Source of the DNA: Rhizobiaceae bacterium | GTDB taxonomy: Bacteria > Pseudomonadota > Alphaproteobacteria > Rhizobiales > Rhizobiaceae | DNA length: 45,098 bases | Assembly: GCA_027483885.1 (NCBI GenBank) | Contig: JAIXTO010000067.1 | Coordinates: forward strand, 1-45,098 | Direction of reading: 5' to 3' | Shown here: positions 8,322 through 16,774 of the stretch, in pieces | Numbering within the stretch: the stretch's first letter is position 1 | How the letters are laid out: every line of letters begins with the position of its first letter | Position numbers and translations under genes: made by a program | The notes under the pieces: model-generated | Seen by the model: the letters and a program-made list of their open reading frames with translations, nothing else | What the model was told of the DNA's origin: nothing | The model's database searches: none

Positions 8322-9797
8322 TCATGCCTCCTCCACCATGTCAAACCGCTTCAGCTCCTGTGGCTGGCCGGCGGTTTCCAGGAAAAAACGGGTGAGCAGG
8401 TTTTTCGCGGTCAGCGCGCGGTACTCGGCGCTGGCGCGCCAGTCCGACAGCGGCTGGTAATCCTCGGCAAAGGCGTCCTGAGCCGATGCCACCGTGTTCC
8501 AGCTCCACGGTTTGCCGAGAAGCGCCTCCTCGACAGCCTTGGCGCGCTTCGGTGTGCCGGCCATGCCGCCGAAGGCGATGCGGCAGGTGTCCACGCAGCC
8601 TTCGCCATCAAGCGTGATGGTGAAGGCGCCGCACAGCGCCGAAATATCCTCGTCGCGGCGCTTGGAGATCTTGTAGACGGCGTAGAATGCATCCTCGTGC
8701 AGGGGCGGCACAAAGATTTTTTCGACGAATTCGCCGGGTTGGCGATCCTGCCGGCCGTATTCGATAAAGTAATCCTCAAGCGGCAGCGTGCGCGATGCCG
8801 CGGCCGAGCGCAGCGTGACGGTGGCACCAAGCGCAATCAGCGCCGGCGGCATGTCGCCAATGGGCGAGCCGTTGGCGATATTGCCGCCGATCGTGCCCAT
8901 GTTGCGCACCTGCGCGCCGCCGATGCGGTCGATCAGCCGGCCAAGCGCCGGATAGGCAAGGTCGAGAGCATTCAGCGCATGGGCATAGGTAACGCCCGCG
9001 CCGAGCGTGATGCCTGTCTCGTCTTCCGTGATAGTCTGCAGATCCGTCAGCTGGTTAATGAACACGACCGGATCGAGCTTGCGCATCTGCTTGGTGACCC
9101 AGAGCCCGACATCGGTTCCGCCGGCCACCACCGTCGCCTGCGGCTCGCGGGCCAGTGTGTCGGCGAGGCTCGCAAGCGTGCCGGGAATGATGGCGCGATC
9201 ATTGCCCTTCGTAACGGTAATGGTGTCGGACGTGGCGCGGATGGTCCAGAGTTTTGCCATCACTTCGGCGCGGTCACGCTCGATCGGGTCAAACAGCGCG
9301 CTCGGGCGTTCCGCCGCCACCTGTTCGGCGGCCTTCACGATGGGCTCATACCCCGTGCAGCGACAGAGATTGCCCTGCAGCGCCTGCTCGATCTCTTCGC
9401 GGTTCGGCTCGCCGTTCGCCATCCACAGGCCATAAAGCGACATCACGAAGCCCGGCGTGCAGAACCCGCATTGCGAGCCATGACAGTCCACCATCGCCTG
9501 CTGCACCGGGTGCAGCTTGCCATCCTTGCCGGCCAGGTGCTCCACCGTCACCACATGCGTGCCGTGCAGCGAGCCGATGAACCGGATGCAGGCATTGACG
9601 CTTTCATAACGCAGCGCACCACCGATGAGGCGCCCGACGAGCACCGTGCAGGCGCCGCAATCGCCTTCCGCGCAGCCTTCCTTGGTGCCGGTCAGCCGCT
9701 TTCTGAGACGAAGATAATCGAGCAGCGTCTCGGTGGGGTGAAAATCCCCCAGCACAATCTCGTCGCCGTTCAGAATGAAGCGGATGGCTGATGTCAT
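8322..9797 (-). CDS. xdhA: Xanthine dehydrogenase small subunit XdhA (2Fe-2S and FAD)
   Basis: 491 aa. The N-terminal plant-type 2Fe-2S domain has EGCAEGDCGACTVLVG; a second 2Fe-2S domain has GSQCGFCTPGFVMSLYGL and GNLCRCTGYEP; the FAD domain has VVAGGTDVGLWVT and GGNIANGSPIGDMPP; a CO-dehydrogenase-flavoprotein-like C-terminal domain ends the protein. Electrons from the Mo centre in XdhB pass through the clusters to FAD and NAD+. ATG 9797 lies 17 nt after bdhA's stop, so the two are almost certainly one transcript. GCAGGGGC precedes the start. Confidence 0.96.
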   Translation of the reverse strand: MTSAIRFILNGDEIVLGDFHPTETLLDYLRLRKRLTGTKEGCAEGDCGACTVLVGRLIGGALRYESVNACIRFIGSLHGTHVVTVEHLAGKDGKLHPVQQAMVDCHGSQCGFCTPGFVMSLYGLWMANGEPNREEIEQALQGNLCRCTGYEPIVKAAEQVAAERPSALFDPIERDRAEVMAKLWTIRATSDTITVTKGNDRAIIPGTLASLADTLAREPQATVVAGGTDVGLWVTKQMRKLDPVVFINQLTDLQTITEDETGITLGAGVTYAHALNALDLAYPALGRLIDRIGGAQVRNMGTIGGNIANGSPIGDMPPALIALGATVTLRSAAASRTLPLEDYFIEYGRQDRQPGEFVEKIFVPPLHEDAFYAVYKISKRRDEDISALCGAFTITLDGEGCVDTCRIAFGGMAGTPKRAKAVEEALLGKPWSWNTVASAQDAFAEDYQPLSDWRASAEYRALTAKNLLTRFFLETAGQPQELKRFDMVEEA

Positions 9798-9814
9798 GCG
9801 TGCCCCTGCGGTCG

Positions 9815-10591
9815 TTACTGGGCGGTCCAGCCGCCATCGATGGAAATGTGGGTTCCGGTGATCTGTCGTGCAGCGTCGCTGGCGAGATAGAGGGCGGTGG
9901 CCGCAACCTCTTCAATGCTGACGAATTGCTTCGTCGCCTGCAAACGGAGCATGACGTCCGTCTTGACCGCCTCTTCCGAGATACCACGTTCGCGCGCCGT
10001 GTCGGGGATCTGTTTCTCCACGAGGGGCGTCAGCACGTAGCCGGGGCAGATGGCGTTCACTGTAATGCCGAATTCGGCCAATTCCAGTGCGGCGGTCTTG
10101 GTGAGGCCAAGAATGCCGTGCTTGGCAGCCACATAAGCAGATTTGTACGGGGATGCAACAAGCGCGTGGGCCGAGGCGACATTGATGATGCGGCCTTTGC
10201 CGGCCGATTTCATCAGCGGAATGGTGTTGCGCATGGTGTGGAAGGCGGATGACAGCAGGATGGCGATCAGCTGATCCCATTTCTCCACCGGGAAATCCTC
10301 GATCTTTGCCACATGCTGGATGCCGGCATTGTTGACGAGAACATCCACGCCGCCAAAGGCATCTTTGGCCGTTGCGATGAGGTCGGCAATCTCGTCCGGC
10401 TTCGTCATGTCGGCGCCGTGATAGAGGGCGCGGCCGGACCCCAGTGTTTCGAGTTCGGCACGCGCCGCCTCGATCTCCTCGGCCTTGCCAAAACCGTTGA
10501 TCACTACATTGGCGCCGTCGCGTGCAAAGGCGCGGGCTATGCCAAGCCCTATGCCGCTTGTGGATCCGGTGATGACGACGGTTCTTTCCAT
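9815..10591 (-). CDS. bdhA: 3-hydroxybutyrate dehydrogenase BdhA (SDR family)
   Basis: 258 aa from ATG 10591, with GGGAGAGCAGG just upstream; a longer frame to 10648 adds residues not seen in the family. It is a classical short-chain dehydrogenase: TGSTSGIGLGIAR (NAD binding, residues about 8-20), NNAGIQH, the catalytic Ser in INVASAHA, YVAAKHG (Tyr/Lys pair), and the C-terminal GTHISIDGGWTAQ. It oxidises D-3-hydroxybutyrate to acetoacetate with NAD+, a step in polyhydroxybutyrate breakdown. It leads the operon with xdhA and xdhB; the same mixed-function order bdhA-xdhA2-xdhB2 is described in Sinorhizobium meliloti. Confidence 0.93.
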   Translation of the reverse strand: MERTVVITGSTSGIGLGIARAFARDGANVVINGFGKAEEIEAARAELETLGSGRALYHGADMTKPDEIADLIATAKDAFGGVDVLVNNAGIQHVAKIEDFPVEKWDQLIAILLSSAFHTMRNTIPLMKSAGKGRIINVASAHALVASPYKSAYVAAKHGILGLTKTAALELAEFGITVNAICPGYVLTPLVEKQIPDTARERGISEEAVKTDVMLRLQATKQFVSIEEVAATALYLASDAARQITGTHISIDGGWTAQ

Positions 10592-10718
10592 GCCTGCTCT
10601 CCCCCATGCGCGTGTTCTGTTGCACCGCAAGAGGCAAGGTATGCGCAAACGGGGAGGGCTGGCAACGGCTGTTTCAACCGGGTGGTGGCGGTTGCCAGCT
10701 CCACCCGGTTGCCGGCAT

Positions 10719-11216
10719 TTACCGGCAGCGGCTGACTTCGTTGAGGGCTGCCGTAATGCCTTTCAAGGAATAGGTATAGGTGGTGTTGGTGCCGCGGGCA
10801 GACACCGCCTTCAGCGTCATGTCGCTGCCGCCGCGCATGGCGCGAACCAGCACCGGTTCGCGCGCCGGGTCACGCACCCAGGCGGCATTTTCCTTTGGCA
10901 CAAGGGTGAAATTTTCCGAACCGACCGACAGCGAAACGCGCGAATCCGCCTTCAGCCCATAGCCCATGATTGCCTGCGGCATCAGGTTGGAGGCGCCGGC
11001 TTGCGGTGCGACGAGGAAAAAGTTTTCGCCATGACTGACGCTTGCCGGCTGCTGCGAGGTCGGAACCGACAGTGCGTAGCATCGCTTGGCATTACCGCTG
11101 CCATAGGAATACACACCCCATGCATCGAATTGCTTGACCCTGGTCGGCTGGGCGCTGGCGGCCAGTGCAGAAACCAGGACGGCGGAAACGGCAAGGGCGT
11201 ATGTCTTGCTGGACAT
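10719..11216 (-). CDS. IalB-family (invasion-associated locus B) exported protein
   Basis: 165 aa from ATG 11216, preceded by GAGGAG; the extension to 11249 lacks such a site. The signal peptide covers about residues 1-22 (MSSKTYALAVSAVLVSALAA, cleaved near ASA-QPT). The mature protein has FDAWGVYSYGSGNAKRCYAL, ENFFLVAPQAG, ALVRAM-type and GTNTTYTYSLKG segments that I associate with rhizobial IalB-like proteins. The two Cys (about 48 and 164) could pair in the periplasm. The Bartonella namesake affects entry into red cells; in free-living rhizobia the role is unknown. The 127 bp between it and bdhA suggests separate transcription. Confidence 0.72.
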   Translation of the reverse strand: MSSKTYALAVSAVLVSALAASAQPTRVKQFDAWGVYSYGSGNAKRCYALSVPTSQQPASVSHGENFFLVAPQAGASNLMPQAIMGYGLKADSRVSLSVGSENFTLVPKENAAWVRDPAREPVLVRAMRGGSDMTLKAVSARGTNTTYTYSLKGITAALNEVSRCR

Positions 11217-11325
11217 CGGATACTCCTCAAAAATGGCAGGATGGAACATCCCGGACGGGAAATTTCGTCGGGCGTAACAGCGTGCGATTGAAAGGGAGGA
11301 GGATTAGCGAAAGGTTAATACAGGG

Positions 11326-11362
11326 ATCAACCCTTGTGCGCAAAACCTCACAAAGGGTTGAT
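11326..11362. other. Long inverted repeat upstream of the IalB-like gene
   Basis: ATCAACCCTTGTG (11326-11338) is matched by CACAAAGGGTTGAT (11349-11362), a 13-14 bp stem with one bulged base and a 10-nt loop. It lies about 110 bp before the IalB-like start and after the GST terminator. There is no T-tract, so it is more likely an operator or 5' leader structure than a terminator. Confidence 0.55.
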
Positions 11363-11385
11363 GACAGGTGTCCGGGTTTTGCCTC

Positions 11386-11406
11386 TGCGGCGGATGCGCC
11401 GCCGCA
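11386..11406 (-). terminator. Hairpin after the GST gene
   Basis: On the minus strand TGCGGCGG, a 5-nt loop CGCAT, then CCGCCGCA forms a perfect 8-bp GC-rich stem, starting 30 nt after the GST stop codon. No clear U-tract follows, so termination by this hairpin alone is uncertain. Confidence 0.45.
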
Positions 11407-11435
11407 AAGATGAGCGCGAGGGCGTCCGTTGAGGA

Positions 11436-12140
11436 TCAGGGGCGCGCGGGAATTTCGACGCCGCGCTGCACGGCAGGCCGTTCCATGACCCGTTCAAACC
11501 AGGCGGGCAAGGTGGTGAGTGTGTCGAAACCGACGAGATCGCCGGCACCGTAAAAGCCCGTCAGCGCCCGTATCCAGCCGACGATCGCGATATCGGCAAT
11601 CGTATAGTCGTCGCCCATGATGAAGTCGCGGCCGGTGAGGCGCTGCTCCAGCACACCGAGCAGCCGCTTGGTTTCGTTGAGGTAGCGGTCACGCGGGCGC
11701 TTGTCCTCATAATCCTTGCCGGCAAACTTGTGGAAAAAGCCAAGCTGGCCGAACATCGGGCCGATGCCGCCCATCTGGAACATCACCCACTGGATGGTCT
11801 CGTAGCGGGGAGCGGCATCCGTCGGTAGGCACTGGCCGGTCTTTTCCGCGAGATAGATGAGGATCGCACCGGATTCGAACAGCGCCAGCGGCTTGCCATC
11901 GGGACCGTTCGGGTCGAGGATCGCCGGGATCTTGCCGTTCGGGTTGAGCGACAGGAATTCCTCGCCCCATGTCTCGTTCTGGCCGATATTGATGAAATGC
12001 GGCTCATAGGGGAGGGCGGTTTCCTCCAGCATGATCGAGACCTTGACGCCGTTCGGCGTCGGCGTCGAATAAAGCTGCAGGATGTCAGGGTTCTGTGCCG
12101 GCCAGCGGCGGGTGATGGGGAAGCTGGAAAGATCGGCCAT
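11436..12140 (-). CDS. Glutathione S-transferase family protein, YfcG/YghU-like
   Basis: 234 aa from ATG 12140, chosen because AAAGGA ends 7 nt before it; ATG 12146 (two residues longer) is only about 1 nt from that site. The N-terminal thioredoxin-like domain has LQLYSTPTPNGVKVSIMLEE, with the Thr-Pro-Asn typical of Ure2p/YfcG-type enzymes, and NPNGKIPAILDPNG with FESGAILIYLAE, the glutathione-binding cis-Pro and Glu-Ser. An all-helical C-terminal domain follows (about 95-215). Such proteins reduce disulfides or peroxides with glutathione in the cytosol. It stands alone. Confidence 0.88.
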   Translation of the reverse strand: MADLSSFPITRRWPAQNPDILQLYSTPTPNGVKVSIMLEETALPYEPHFINIGQNETWGEEFLSLNPNGKIPAILDPNGPDGKPLALFESGAILIYLAEKTGQCLPTDAAPRYETIQWVMFQMGGIGPMFGQLGFFHKFAGKDYEDKRPRDRYLNETKRLLGVLEQRLTGRDFIMGDDYTIADIAIVGWIRALTGFYGAGDLVGFDTLTTLPAWFERVMERPAVQRGVEIPARP

Positions 12141-12146
12141 GCTCAT

Positions 12147-12514
12147 GTCCTTTCGAGGGGCTTTGATGGGCGTGACTATAGCCCCGCTCCATCACATTGC
12201 CAGCCATCAGGCACGGGTGCCGGTTGACACAGTGTTTCATCCGCAGATGCCGACTTCGTCAGTCGCGACTTTCCTTATCTTTTCAGCAGGATGCCGCCGC
12301 GTGCTGGTGCAGTGCTTCCGAATACCTTGATTTTTCTGGGCTTTTTGAGCTTTTCCGATGAGGCGCTTTGGAAGTTGAGTCCGTCTCTTGCGCCAAGTGC
12401 CTGAGCGAAGAGTCTTTTCCTGCTGCCTGCCATCCAGATTTTAGACGCCCGCCGTCGAAACTTTCGCCTTTGAGTTTAGCGGCCGCCTTTCTATCTAGGG
12501 TTCAAACGCAAATC
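12147..12514. other. Intergenic region between divergent GST and LLM oxidoreductase genes
   Basis: About 370 bp without a convincing gene. An open frame upstream of the oxidoreductase runs back to a TTG at 12368, but its residues do not look like part of the family. The region should hold the two divergent promoters; I see no clear -35/-10 pair, repeat or known operator. Confidence 0.5.
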
Positions 12515-13591
12515 ATGGATATCACGATGGAACTTGGCCTTTACACCTTCGCGGACGTCGATCCGGCTATTGCAAGCGGCAGCCGCGGTGCGGATGCCGC
12601 TGTGCGCCTTAAACATCTGCTGGAGGAAATCGAGCTTGCCGATCAGGTGGGGCTTGATGTTTTTGGCCTCGGTGAACATCACCGGCCCGATTACGCCGTC
12701 TCCTCGCCCTCGACCGTGCTGGCCGCGGCTGCCGTAAAGACCAAAAACATCCGCCTGACGAGTGCGGTCTCTGTTCTGAGTTCGGACGATCCGATCCGGG
12801 TTTTCCAGCAGTTTGCCACCGTCGACCTTCTGTCGAATGGCCGCGCCGAGATCATGGCAGGGCGCGGCTCCTTCATCGAATCCTATCCACTGTTCGGTTA
12901 TGACCTCAACGACTACGACCGGCTGTTCACCGAAAAGCTCGACCTGCTTTTGACGCTGCGTGACAACGAGATCGTGGAATGGGCGGGCGAGCTGCGTGCG
13001 CCGATCAATCGGCGCGGCGTTTATCCGCGCCCGCTTCAGGACAAGCTGCCGGTGTGGATTGCCGTTGGCGGCACACCGCAATCGGTGGCGCGCGCCGGCG
13101 CCATGGGCCTGCCGCTCGCCATCGCCATCATTGGCGGCGAATATGCGCGTTTTGCGCCCTTCTTCGAGCTTTACCGCGAATCGGCCCGTCGCGCCGGTCA
13201 GGACGCGTCAAAGCTGAAGACCAGCATCAATGTGCATGGTTTCATCGCCGATACGACGCAAGCGGCCGCCGACCAGTTCTACGGTCCGCAGGCCGCCGTG
13301 ATGGATCGCATCGGCCGCGAGCGTGGCTGGGGCCCGACCAACCGTGCCCAGTATGACCGCGCCCGCTCCGCCCCCGGCAATCTCTTCGTCGGCGATCCGG
13401 AATCCGTGGCGGAAAAGATCGTGGCCGCCCACAAGGTTTTCGGCAACGACCGCCTGCTGATCCAGATGGCCATCGGCCTGATGCCGCATGAGCAGATCAT
13501 GCGCGGCATCGAGCTGTTTGGCACCAAGGTGGCGCCGCTGGTCAGAAAAGCGTTGACGCCTGCGCAGGATGGCGCGAAACCGGCGGCCTGA
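12515..13591 (+). CDS. LLM-class flavin-dependent oxidoreductase (luciferase-like)
   Basis: 358 aa. The family TIM-barrel is recognisable from [52 protein letters not shown] and [16 protein letters not shown]. Members use FMNH2 or F420 to oxidise small substrates with oxygen; the substrate here cannot be read from sequence. ATG 12515 is chosen; ATG 12527 is also possible, since neither has a strong ribosome-binding site. It is followed after 24 nt by methionine aminopeptidase on the same strand, so the two may share a transcript. Confidence 0.85.
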   Translation: MDITMELGLYTFADVDPAIASGSRGADAAVRLKHLLEEIELADQVGLDVFGLGEHHRPDYAVSSPSTVLAAAAVKTKNIRLTSAVSVLSSDDPIRVFQQFATVDLLSNGRAEIMAGRGSFIESYPLFGYDLNDYDRLFTEKLDLLLTLRDNEIVEWAGELRAPINRRGVYPRPLQDKLPVWIAVGGTPQSVARAGAMGLPLAIAIIGGEYARFAPFFELYRESARRAGQDASKLKTSINVHGFIADTTQAAADQFYGPQAAVMDRIGRERGWGPTNRAQYDRARSAPGNLFVGDPESVAEKIVAAHKVFGNDRLLIQMAIGLMPHEQIMRGIELFGTKVAPLVRKALTPAQDGAKPAA

Positions 13592-13615
13592 AAAAGCTGC
13601 CCGGGAAAACATGGC

Positions 13616-14371
13616 ATGATCGTTTCCAATGAGACCGAACTCGACAAGCTGAAAGCGATCGGCCGTCTTTGCGCACACACCGTCAACACGATGGCGAAAG
13701 CGCTGGAACCGGGCATCACCACGGCGGAACTCGATCTCATCGGTCGAAAGGTTCTGGAAGATGCCGGCGCGCAGTCTGCGCCGGAATTCTGCTACCAGTT
13801 TCCCGGCGCCACCTGCATCAGCGTCAACGAGGAAGTGGCGCACGGTATTCCCGGCGACCGCGTCATTCGTGCCGGCGATCTCGTCAACATCGATGTTTCG
13901 GCGGTGAAAGACGGGTTTTTCGGCGATACCGGCTCCTCCTTTGCCGTGCCGCCGGTCAAGCGGGAAATCGAACGGCTGGTGCGCGATGGCCGTCGCGCCC
14001 TGTGGACCGGCCTTCAACAGGTGAAGACCGGAAAGCCGATTGCCAGCATCGGCAATGCCATCGGCACCTTTGCTGCCAAGAACCGCTATACGCTGATCAC
14101 CAACCTCGCCAGCCACGGCGTTGGCCGCTCCCTGCATGAGGAGCCGACGGAAGTGCCCACCTGGCCCGATGCCGACGAAAGCCGCGTGATGGAGGAGGGA
14201 ATGGTGTTTACCGTAGAACCCTTCCTGTCGCTGGGTGCCAACTGGGCTGAAGACGCCGGCAATGGCGACCCCTGGACGCTCTACGGCGATCCGAAGGCGC
14301 CGACCGTGCAGTTCGAACACACCATCGTCGTCACCCGCAACGGGCCGCTGATCCTGACGCTTGCCGATTGA
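13616..14371 (+). CDS. map: Type I methionine aminopeptidase
   Basis: 251 aa, the length of a class Ia enzyme. It removes the N-terminal Met from nascent proteins. The five metal ligands are visible in order: Asp in VNIDVSAV, Asp in FGDTGSSF, His in SHGVGRSLHE, Glu in FTVEPFL and Glu in QFEHTIVV. The start at ATG 13616 follows the flavin oxidoreductase by 24 nt; a nearby ATG at 13611 is out of frame and stops at once. Rhizobial genomes often carry more than one map; this may be an accessory copy, since it is not next to the usual housekeeping neighbours. Confidence 0.93.
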   Translation: MIVSNETELDKLKAIGRLCAHTVNTMAKALEPGITTAELDLIGRKVLEDAGAQSAPEFCYQFPGATCISVNEEVAHGIPGDRVIRAGDLVNIDVSAVKDGFFGDTGSSFAVPPVKREIERLVRDGRRALWTGLQQVKTGKPIASIGNAIGTFAAKNRYTLITNLASHGVGRSLHEEPTEVPTWPDADESRVMEEGMVFTVEPFLSLGANWAEDAGNGDPWTLYGDPKAPTVQFEHTIVVTRNGPLILTLAD

Positions 14372-14389
14372 GCAGGGCGGTTATCCCAT

Positions 14390-14420
14390 AAAAAGAGGGC
14401 GCAGCTTCTGCCGCGCCCTC
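14390..14420 (-). terminator. Intrinsic terminator of the chemoreceptor gene
   Basis: GAGGGCGC (14395-14402) and GCGCCCTC (14413-14420) form a perfect 8-bp stem with a 10-nt loop. Read on the minus strand it is followed by a run of T (14394-14391), about 40 nt after the mcp stop codon. It may also stop the convergent map transcript, though no T-run follows in that direction. Confidence 0.8.
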
Positions 14421-14459
14421 CTGAAGCATTGATCGATGGATCAACCGATCCTTGTGCGA

Positions 14460-16409
14460 TCAGAACTCCGTCCAGCTTTCCTGGGTGGTGGCCAGCGCCG
14501 CATTGCCGGAAAAGGCACCGGCCAGCTTGCGGCCCAGTGCCCGGGCGGGCGAAGGGGCCGGTGCCCGGGGCGCGCGTGCGGCAGCCGGCATGGAGCCTTG
14601 CGTAGCATGTGCCATGCCGCCAGCCTGAAGCTTGAACTGCGTCAACAACTGGTTGAGCGAGGATACTTCGCGGGCAAGGCTGTGGCTGGCGGCAGTGGAT
14701 TCTTCCACCATCGCAGCGTTCTTCTGCGTGTCCTGGTCCATCTGGTTGACCGCCGTATTGATCTGCTGGAGACCGGACGACTGTTCCTGCGCCGAATCGA
14801 CGATGGCGCTGACGTGCTGGTTGATCTCCTGTACTTCCGCAACAATCGTCTGCAGGGCCTTGCCGGTCTCGCCGACAAGGCTCACACCTTCGGCAACCTG
14901 CGTGTTCGATGTGTTGATCAGCGCCTTGATTTCCTTGGCAGCCTTTGCCGAGCGCTGCGCCAGTTCACGCACTTCCTGGGCAACCACGGCAAAGCCCTTG
15001 CCGGCTTCGCCAGCGCGGGCCGCTTCGACACCGGCATTCAGCGCCAGCAGGTTGGTCTGGAAGGCGATTTCGTCGATGACGCCGATGATGTTGGAAATCT
15101 CGCTGGACGAGGTTTCGATCTTGCCCATGGCAATCACCGCACGACGCACGATTTCGCCAGAGGTTTCAGCCCCGGTGCGGGTGCGCGCCACAAGCTGGCC
15201 GGCCTCCTGCGCGCGACGGGTGGAATCGCGAACCGTGGTGGTGATCTGTTCGAGAGCTGCGGCTGTTTCCTCCACAGAGGCTGCCTGCTGTTCGGTGCGT
15301 TTTGCCAGATCGTCGGCTGCCGCCTTGATTTCATTGGCGCCGGCATCGATGCCGCGGGCATTTTCCGCAATCTGACCCAGCGTGGACTGCAGTGTCTCGG
15401 CCGAGCGGTTGAAATCGTGGCGCACCGTATCGAGTGTCTCGGTAAACCTCTCGGTGATGCGGCAGGTGACATCGCCATCCGACAGGCGGGAAAGGGCGTC
15501 GGCGAGGCAGTCCACCGCAAACTTGACGTTTGCCGCCTCCCGCGCGCGCTCATCATCTCGCATGATGCGATCCTGTTCGGAAAGCGTGCGGTTGGCTTCG
15601 GCCTCCCTGGCAAGCCGGCTGCGTTCGATGGCATTGTCGCGGAAGACGGCAACGGCTGCCGCCATCTGGCCCAGCTCGTCGCGACGGTCGATGCCGTCCA
15701 CTGGCGCGTCCGTCTGGCCTTCGGCAAGTGCGCCCATGCGCTGGCGCAAACGATTGACGGGTTCGATGATGCCGCGCGATGCCACAAACATGGAGGCGGC
15801 AAAGATGCCGGCAAACAGGAGCCCGATGGCCAGAAGCGTCTTGATGATCGTATCGGACGCCTGATCGGTGAGACCTTCAGCCTGGAGTGCCAGTCCATGC
15901 AGCCTCTGGTCATTCCATTCACGCACGCTGTTACGCCAGTTGGTGGCGTCCGCATCCATATCCAGAAGCAGCTTTTTCGCCTCATCAAGCCGGCCTTGGC
16001 CCACCAAATCCAGCACCTTGCGCAGGTTGCTGAAAATGCCGTGGGCGCGCAAGCTGAAGTCGTCGATAGCGGTGGCGTTTTCCGGCGTCAGGGATTTTGC
16101 CTTGTCAAGGCGGCGAAACAGGGTTGCTTCTGAACTGTCAAAACTCTCCTTTGTCCCGAGCCTCAACACTGTCGCGGTGTCAAACAGGGTCATCTGGTAG
16201 ACCGCATTGCTTGCGGCCGCCATGGACGCGGTTGAGCGCGCCATCTCGACGGATGCCACCGTATCCTCGTTGAGGAAGGTGGAATAAACCGTGTTCGCGC
16301 CGCTGTAGCTGTTTGCCATCAGGCTGATGCCGCCGATACCGACGAGGCCGATGGAGGCAACCAGCGACAGGATTTTTGTTCGGATGGGTGTATTCTTCAA
16401 GAAGGACAA
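14460..16409 (-). CDS. Methyl-accepting chemotaxis protein with C-terminal CheR-tether motif
   Basis: 649 aa if translation starts at TTG 16409, preceded by GAGGCGAAG and giving LSFLKNTPIRTKIL, where related rhizobial receptors begin with MSFLKN; an ATG at 16505 would add 32 atypical residues. TM1 is at about 10-32, a roughly 150-residue periplasmic four-helix-bundle-like domain follows, then TM2 at about 185-208 (LLAIGLLFAGIFAASMFVAS), HAMP, and the signalling domain with the hairpin tip EIAFQTNLLALNAGVEAARAG. The C-terminus ends ESWTEF, matching the xWxxF pentapeptide that tethers the methyltransferase CheR (and CheB). The ligand is unknown. Confidence 0.92.
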   Translation of the reverse strand: MSFLKNTPIRTKILSLVASIGLVGIGGISLMANSYSGANTVYSTFLNEDTVASVEMARSTASMAAASNAVYQMTLFDTATVLRLGTKESFDSSEATLFRRLDKAKSLTPENATAIDDFSLRAHGIFSNLRKVLDLVGQGRLDEAKKLLLDMDADATNWRNSVREWNDQRLHGLALQAEGLTDQASDTIIKTLLAIGLLFAGIFAASMFVASRGIIEPVNRLRQRMGALAEGQTDAPVDGIDRRDELGQMAAAVAVFRDNAIERSRLAREAEANRTLSEQDRIMRDDERAREAANVKFAVDCLADALSRLSDGDVTCRITERFTETLDTVRHDFNRSAETLQSTLGQIAENARGIDAGANEIKAAADDLAKRTEQQAASVEETAAALEQITTTVRDSTRRAQEAGQLVARTRTGAETSGEIVRRAVIAMGKIETSSSEISNIIGVIDEIAFQTNLLALNAGVEAARAGEAGKGFAVVAQEVRELAQRSAKAAKEIKALINTSNTQVAEGVSLVGETGKALQTIVAEVQEINQHVSAIVDSAQEQSSGLQQINTAVNQMDQDTQKNAAMVEESTAASHSLAREVSSLNQLLTQFKLQAGGMAHATQGSMPAAARAPRAPAPSPARALGRKLAGAFSGNAALATTQESWTEF

Positions 16410-16774
16410 ATCTTCGCCTCGAAAATGAGAGATCCGTCTCTTCCCCGCGTTGGAAGTTATCGGAGGGTGATTGGGAGCCATGCGCGGACAAAGCTTGGTC
16501 ATCAAGCCGAAATATGTGTCACATAGTCACTTTGGTGGTTGCCATGGAGTTAAAGGCATGTCGCAGATCTCTGGTTTCTCCCGCATATGGTGTGAAATAT
16601 GAGCCTTTGACTTGGCGGATCGACGACCGGGCACCCGGTTGCTGGTTGAACGCGTCCCTTACATTTCCTCCACATTCCACGGCCGCCATTGCCGCCCCTT
16701 GTGAACTGGCATAGTTTCGCCCTCCAAAGCTGGCAGCATCCGTGCCAGTTCCGCATCAAGGGAAGTTCGTTTCC
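16410..16774. other. Intergenic region between divergent mcp and bacA
   Basis: About 365 bp with no convincing gene; the short frames here lack ribosome-binding sites and family features. It must carry promoters for both mcp and bacA. TGTGTCACATAGTCAC near 16515-16530 has a short repeated TCAC, but I cannot assign it to a regulator. Confidence 0.45.

Noticed and set aside
10710-10727. TGCCGG-CATTTA-CCGGCA hairpin as terminator of the IalB-like gene
   Set aside because: It overlaps the stop codon itself and has no T-tract; too weak to call.
12368-12514. N-terminal extension of the LLM oxidoreductase from a TTG start
   Set aside because: The extra 49 residues are Cys/Pro-rich and unlike the family, which begins near MELGLYTF.
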